Notes under the pieces: generated by a model | The model's database searches: none | Seen by the model: the letters and a program-made list of their open reading frames with translations, nothing else | What the model was told of the DNA's origin: nothing | NCBI GenBank assembly: GCA_034422455.1 | Contig: DAOUJQ010000001.1 | Span: 248,001 to 312,000, forward strand | Source: UBA1127 sp034422455 | GTDB taxonomy: Bacteria > Chloroflexota > Dehalococcoidia > Lucifugimonadales > UBA1127 | Direction of reading: 5' to 3' | Length of the DNA: 64,000 bases | Position numbers and translations under genes: made by a program | Shown: one piece after another, positions 60,747-64,000 of the stretch | How positions within the stretch are numbered: position 1 is the first letter of the stretch | Layout of the letters: each line of letters opens with the position of its first letter

Positions 60747-63158
60747 CTATTCGCCCTCCACGCGAAGGTCCGGCAGCCAGTTCAGCCACTTGGGCAGGTA
60801 CCAGTTGCCCCTGCCCAGCACCTCCATGCTGGCCGGCACGAGGATGGAGCGCACCAGCGTCGCGTCCAGGAACACGGCGGTCGCCAGTCCAAAGCCCATG
60901 AGCTGGTTTACCACCGTGTCGCCCGATGCAAACGCGCCGAACACCACGACCATGATGAGGGCCGCCCCGGTGATCAGCCCCGCCGTCGAGCGCAGGCCGT
61001 ACGCGACGGCCTCTGCGTTGTTGCCCGTCTCGTCGTAGCGCTCCCGGATGCGGCTCAGCAGGAAGACGTGGTAGTCCATGGACAGACCGAACAGGATGGT
61101 GAAGAGGAAGAGCGGCAGCCATGCGTCGATGACGTCCGCCCGCTGGAAGCCGAAGACCCCCGTCAGGAACCCCTTCTGGAACACCAGCACCAGCAGCCCG
61201 TACGTCGCGCCGACGGACAGCAAGTTCATGATGATGGCCTTGATCGGGATCACGATGGACCGGAACACCAGCATCAGGATGACGAAGCTCAATCCCAGCA
61301 CGAAGACGAACACGATGGGGGTGTAGACCGTGACGATGTCGTAAAAGTCCGTGACCTCCGCCGTCAGCCCGGTCACGTACACCTCGGCGTCCACGCCGTC
61401 GAAAGCGCCTGCAATGTGGTCGTCGCGGAGACGGCGCATCTCGTCCGCAGCCTCCGGGCTCGCCGGCTTGCCCGGGTAGGGCAGCGACAGCAGCGCGAGG
61501 TCGCCTGCGTCGTTGACCTCCAGCGGGTTCGGCGGCACCGGGAAGGCGGGGTCCGCCAGCAACGACGCCTGCAGCGTCTCGATCGCGCCAAGCACCTGCG
61601 GGTCTGCGATGTTGCCGGTGATGACGATCTCTGCGGGGCTCAGGTACCCGGCCGGGTTGACCTCGCCAAAGGAGAACTCCTCCTCGAAGACCAGGAAGGC
61701 CTTCTTGGTCTCGGCCTTGTCCGGGTAGGAATTGACGTCGTTCAGGCCCGTGCGGATGTCAAAGTAGAAGAAAGCGAGCACCAGCATCGGCACGCCGACT
61801 ATCAGGATGCTGAGCACCGGGACTTTGGTCACGATTCGCGTGATATGGTCCCAGAAGCCGTGCTCATTCTCTTCCGGGCTCTTCAGAGAAAACCGCTTCA
61901 GGAAGCCGATGGAGAGGAAGTCCACTCTCGGGCCCAGCAGCGTCAGCACCGCCGGCAGCAGGGTCAACGTCGCCGCCAGGGTGGCGATCACCACCAGGAT
62001 CGCGCCCAGCGCCAGCGACTGATAGAACGACGCGGGCACGATGAACAGGCCCAGGAGCGCCAGCACCACCGTCGCGCCGCTGAACAGCACCGTGCGGTTC
62101 GCCGTGTCGCCGGTGCGCACGACGGCGTCGCGCGGCGACAGCCCGTGCAGCAGCTCCTCCTTGAACCGCGAGACGATGACCAACGAGTAATCGATCCCAA
62201 CGGCGAGGCCCAGCATCACCACCATCACCGTCACGAAGAAGAGCAACGGCGACACCTGCCCGATGAGGGCGACGGCAGACATAGCCACGATGATAGAGAT
62301 GATGGCGAGCCCCAGCGGCAGCAGCGTGGCCACCACCGCGCCGAATAGCAGCAGCAGCACGAGCAGCGCGACGGGCACGCCGAACCGCTCGCCCTGCTGC
62401 AGGTCCTGCTCGGACAACTCGTTGTTCTCGAACTGGGTGCTGGCGGACCCGCCGACAAGCACGAGGAAGTCGTCGGCCTCGTTCGACTCCTCGACCACGT
62501 GGATGAGCTCCGGCACGTTGTCGATGGCTTCGGTCTCACTGCCTGCCATCGTGTAGTGCATGAGGACTGTGCGTTTGTCGGGAGAAACAAGCAGCGACTG
62601 CAATCGCTCAGTCTGTTCGGGGGAGGCCAGCAGGCCAAGCAGTTGCTCCGCCGCCGACGGGTCGTCCAGCAGGGACTGCAGCTGCTCCTGCTGCCCGCTG
62701 GCCGCGGCCAGCGCCATGAGTTGCTGGACCTTGTCCGGGGTCAGTGGCGGGGTTATCCCCAACGCTTGCAGGACGGCCGCGCCCTCCGCAGCTTCACTGA
62801 CCTGGTAGTAGTGCGAGAGAGGGAGGCCGCCCAGGCCGCCTGAGATTATCTCTGGCCCCAGCGCGGTGATTTCTTCATGCAGACCCTCAACCTTCGCGCG
62901 GAATGCCTCGTCGTCGACCGTCAAGGAGTCCGATTGCACGACGACGATCTCGGCGAGATGCTGCGGCCCCCGGAGCTTGTCCTCCAGCAGGGCTGCCCCG
63001 CGCTCGGACTCGAACTGACCACCCAGGCGGAGGTTCGTGGTCGTGGCGCTGTCAAGGAACTGGTTGATAAGCGCGAGGGCCACCACGATCACAATGACCC
63101 ACACTGCGATGGTGCGCCAGGGATGATCGGCGCACATTCGGGCAAGGACGCCGGTCAT
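60747..63158 (-). CDS. MMPL-family transporter
   Basis: An 803-residue RND-superfamily exporter with 11-12 helices and two soluble domains. Marks are RTIAVWVIVIVVALALINQF at the N-terminus, GLAVGIDYSLVIVSRFKEELLHG and LFGLSMDYHVFLLSRIRERYDETG (the paired helix-4/helix-10 motifs of MMPL proteins with D-Y), and large external domains with charged Gln/Leu-rich helices. It probably exports lipids or hydrophobic compounds. ATG 63158 has GGAAGGAACC upstream. It stands alone between the permease genes and cobU. Confidence 0.92.
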   Translation of the reverse strand: MTGVLARMCADHPWRTIAVWVIVIVVALALINQFLDSATTTNLRLGGQFESERGAALLEDKLRGPQHLAEIVVVQSDSLTVDDEAFRAKVEGLHEEITALGPEIISGGLGGLPLSHYYQVSEAAEGAAVLQALGITPPLTPDKVQQLMALAAASGQQEQLQSLLDDPSAAEQLLGLLASPEQTERLQSLLVSPDKRTVLMHYTMAGSETEAIDNVPELIHVVEESNEADDFLVLVGGSASTQFENNELSEQDLQQGERFGVPVALLVLLLLFGAVVATLLPLGLAIISIIVAMSAVALIGQVSPLLFFVTVMVVMLGLAVGIDYSLVIVSRFKEELLHGLSPRDAVVRTGDTANRTVLFSGATVVLALLGLFIVPASFYQSLALGAILVVIATLAATLTLLPAVLTLLGPRVDFLSIGFLKRFSLKSPEENEHGFWDHITRIVTKVPVLSILIVGVPMLVLAFFYFDIRTGLNDVNSYPDKAETKKAFLVFEEEFSFGEVNPAGYLSPAEIVITGNIADPQVLGAIETLQASLLADPAFPVPPNPLEVNDAGDLALLSLPYPGKPASPEAADEMRRLRDDHIAGAFDGVDAEVYVTGLTAEVTDFYDIVTVYTPIVFVFVLGLSFVILMLVFRSIVIPIKAIIMNLLSVGATYGLLVLVFQKGFLTGVFGFQRADVIDAWLPLFLFTILFGLSMDYHVFLLSRIRERYDETGNNAEAVAYGLRSTAGLITGAALIMVVVFGAFASGDTVVNQLMGFGLATAVFLDATLVRSILVPASMEVLGRGNWYLPKWLNWLPDLRVEGE

Positions 63159-63311
63159 GGTTCCTTCCTTTCCCACTCAGGAATGCGTGAGAATCCTAAC
63201 ACAACCGTATGCCGGAAATGCATTGGCTTCCGGAGTCAATTGCGCCGTGAAAGCTCCTTCCTGGAAGCGCTCAGATTCGCGGCGCGGACCGGATGCAAGG
63301 GGAGGGATTGC

Positions 63312-63842
63312 TCACTTGAGCCGCAGCGGCAGGCCGGCCGCCATGAGGACCACATCGTCCGCCTGCGCCGCGAATCTCTGGTTGGCGCGCCCCAGCGCGT
63401 CCTTGAATGCGCGTCCCAGGGCCGACGGCGGCATGACGCCGAGCCCAACCTCGTTGCTCACGACAATCCACGTCGCCGTGCTCCGGTCTTGCAGTGCGAG
63501 CAGGGCGTCAACCTGCGCGCCAACGACTTCTCGCGCCTCCCCCGGCTTGGCCTCTTGCAGCAGCAGGTTGCTCACCCAGAGCGTCAGGCAGTCGAGCAGG
63601 ATGGTGTCATAGGAGCCGGCTGCTGGCGTCAAGGTGCCCGCCACGTCGAGCGGTTCCTCGAGCGTATCCCAGTGTGCGGGGCGGCTCTCCTTGTGCGCAC
63701 GGATGCGTTCCGCCATCTCTTCGTCGCCGGCCTCCGCCGTCGCAACAAAGAGCACACGCCCGCCTTCGGACGCGAGCCGCTGGACGTAGGCGCTCTTTCC
63801 GGCGCGGACTCCGCCGAGCACCAGCGTCATGCGGCCGCTCAC
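63312..63842 (-). CDS. cobU: Adenosylcobinamide kinase / guanylyltransferase CobU
   Basis: A 176-residue bifunctional enzyme of cobalamin assembly that phosphorylates adenosylcobinamide and adds GMP. It has the P-loop VLGGVRAGKS at residues 8-17, DCLTLWVSNLL, VVSNEVGLGVMP and ALGRANQRFAAQADDVVLMAAGLPL, the standard CobU end. GTG 63842 overlaps the upstream stop (GTGA); ATG 63830 four codons later is an alternative start. It is co-transcribed with the partial cobC gene. Confidence 0.95.
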   Translation of the reverse strand: MSGRMTLVLGGVRAGKSAYVQRLASEGGRVLFVATAEAGDEEMAERIRAHKESRPAHWDTLEEPLDVAGTLTPAAGSYDTILLDCLTLWVSNLLLQEAKPGEAREVVGAQVDALLALQDRSTATWIVVSNEVGLGVMPPSALGRAFKDALGRANQRFAAQADDVVLMAAGLPLRLK

Positions 63843-64000
63843 GGGATCGTCCTTGACGCCGTGCCCTGTAGGTGACCGGTGTCGTTCCAGAGTTCGAGCA
63901 CGCGAGAGTTCTCCAGGACCGTCACCACGGAGAGGCTGCCGTGCGAGAGCCGCAGCCGCCAGAAATGTTCCTCGTCCAAGCCCAGCAGGCTCACCGCCAC
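63839..64000 (-). CDS. cobC: CobC-like histidine phosphatase, C-terminal part
   Basis: The frame enters from the right edge and ends at 63839, giving 53 residues: VAVSLLGLDEEHFWRLRLSH followed by GSLSVVTVLENSRVLELWNDTGHL. This is the C-terminus of a histidine phosphatase of the alpha-ribazole phosphatase type, which acts in the nucleotide-loop branch of cobalamin synthesis. The four-base overlap with cobU supports a cobalamin operon. The catalytic N-terminus is outside the window. Confidence 0.8.
   Translation of the reverse strand: MAVSLLGLDEEHFWRLRLSHGSLSVVTVLENSRVLELWNDTGHLQGTASRTIP

Noticed and set aside
60567..62348. Long open frame on the plus strand opposite the MMPL gene
   Set aside because: The product is His/Gln/Arg/Asp-rich with no motif; it is a shadow of the MMPL coding sequence.

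Overview
The window is a high-GC, gene-dense bacterial chromosome segment. Its gene content suggests a Chloroflexota bacterium, perhaps a SAR202/Dehalococcoidia-like aerobe known from metagenomes. The indications are: many secreted lipoproteins; an AcrB-type RND pump with no adjacent periplasmic adaptor or outer-membrane channel (suggesting one membrane); a caa3-type oxidase with a fused CtaA-CtaB; class 1B PyrD; a Rieske oxygenase; hopanoid genes; and a selenoprotein SelD. This placement is inference from gene content and no similarity search was run.

Layout. 1-7.7 kb: an MFS transporter cut by the left edge, uvrA, two tandem universal stress proteins and selD, whose conserved start is separated from the rest by an in-frame TGA read here as selenocysteine. 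7.7-12.7 kb: a secreted metallopeptidase lipoprotein, a radical SAM protein, about 0.9 kb of repeat-rich DNA without a gene, and two VOC-fold proteins. 12.7-19.6 kb: the respiratory module ctaG, coxB (with fused cytochrome c), ctaD, ctaE, ctaF and a fused heme A/heme O synthase. 19.6-22.9 kb: two tandem copies of a structured repeat with promoter-like heads, a DUF3800 gene, and the translation operon infC-rpmI-rplT with a non-AUG infC start, preceded by pyrD. 22.9-26.4 kb: four membrane or secreted proteins of unknown role (His-rich membrane protein, FixH/YtkA-like, cupredoxin-like lipoprotein, polytopic protein). 26.4-30.6 kb: ftsZ, mazEF, a HAD phosphatase and fumC. 30.7-31.0 kb: tRNA-Leu(CAG), tRNA-Arg(GCG), tRNA-Val(TAC).

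31-38 kb: an NCS2-like permease carrying a C-terminal extension resembling an anti-sigma-type ATPase, divergent from a lipoprotein with four Cache-like repeats, then a coupled CobW GTPase/WD40 pair. 38-43.4 kb: a hopanoid operon (hpnH, small unknown, hpnG, hpnA, shc) with a clear promoter. 43.4-50.8 kb: a GH15 glycosidase and a complete branched-chain-type ABC transporter, livKHMGF. 51-60.7 kb: an orphan family-3 binding protein, the RND pump, the Rieske oxygenase, a family-5 binding protein, and two oligopeptide-type permeases that converge on it. 60.7-64 kb: an MMPL transporter and the cobalamin genes cobU and cobC (cobC cut by the right edge).

The most informative observations are the Sec-containing SelD with a SECIS-like hairpin, the AUA or AUU start of infC, the duplicated structured repeat at 19.6-19.9 kb, the rare tRNA-Arg(GCG), and the divergent permease-ATPase/Cache-lipoprotein pair. 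Coding regions were called from protein content, start context and overlap. Many long antisense open frames are GC-driven shadows and are left out.
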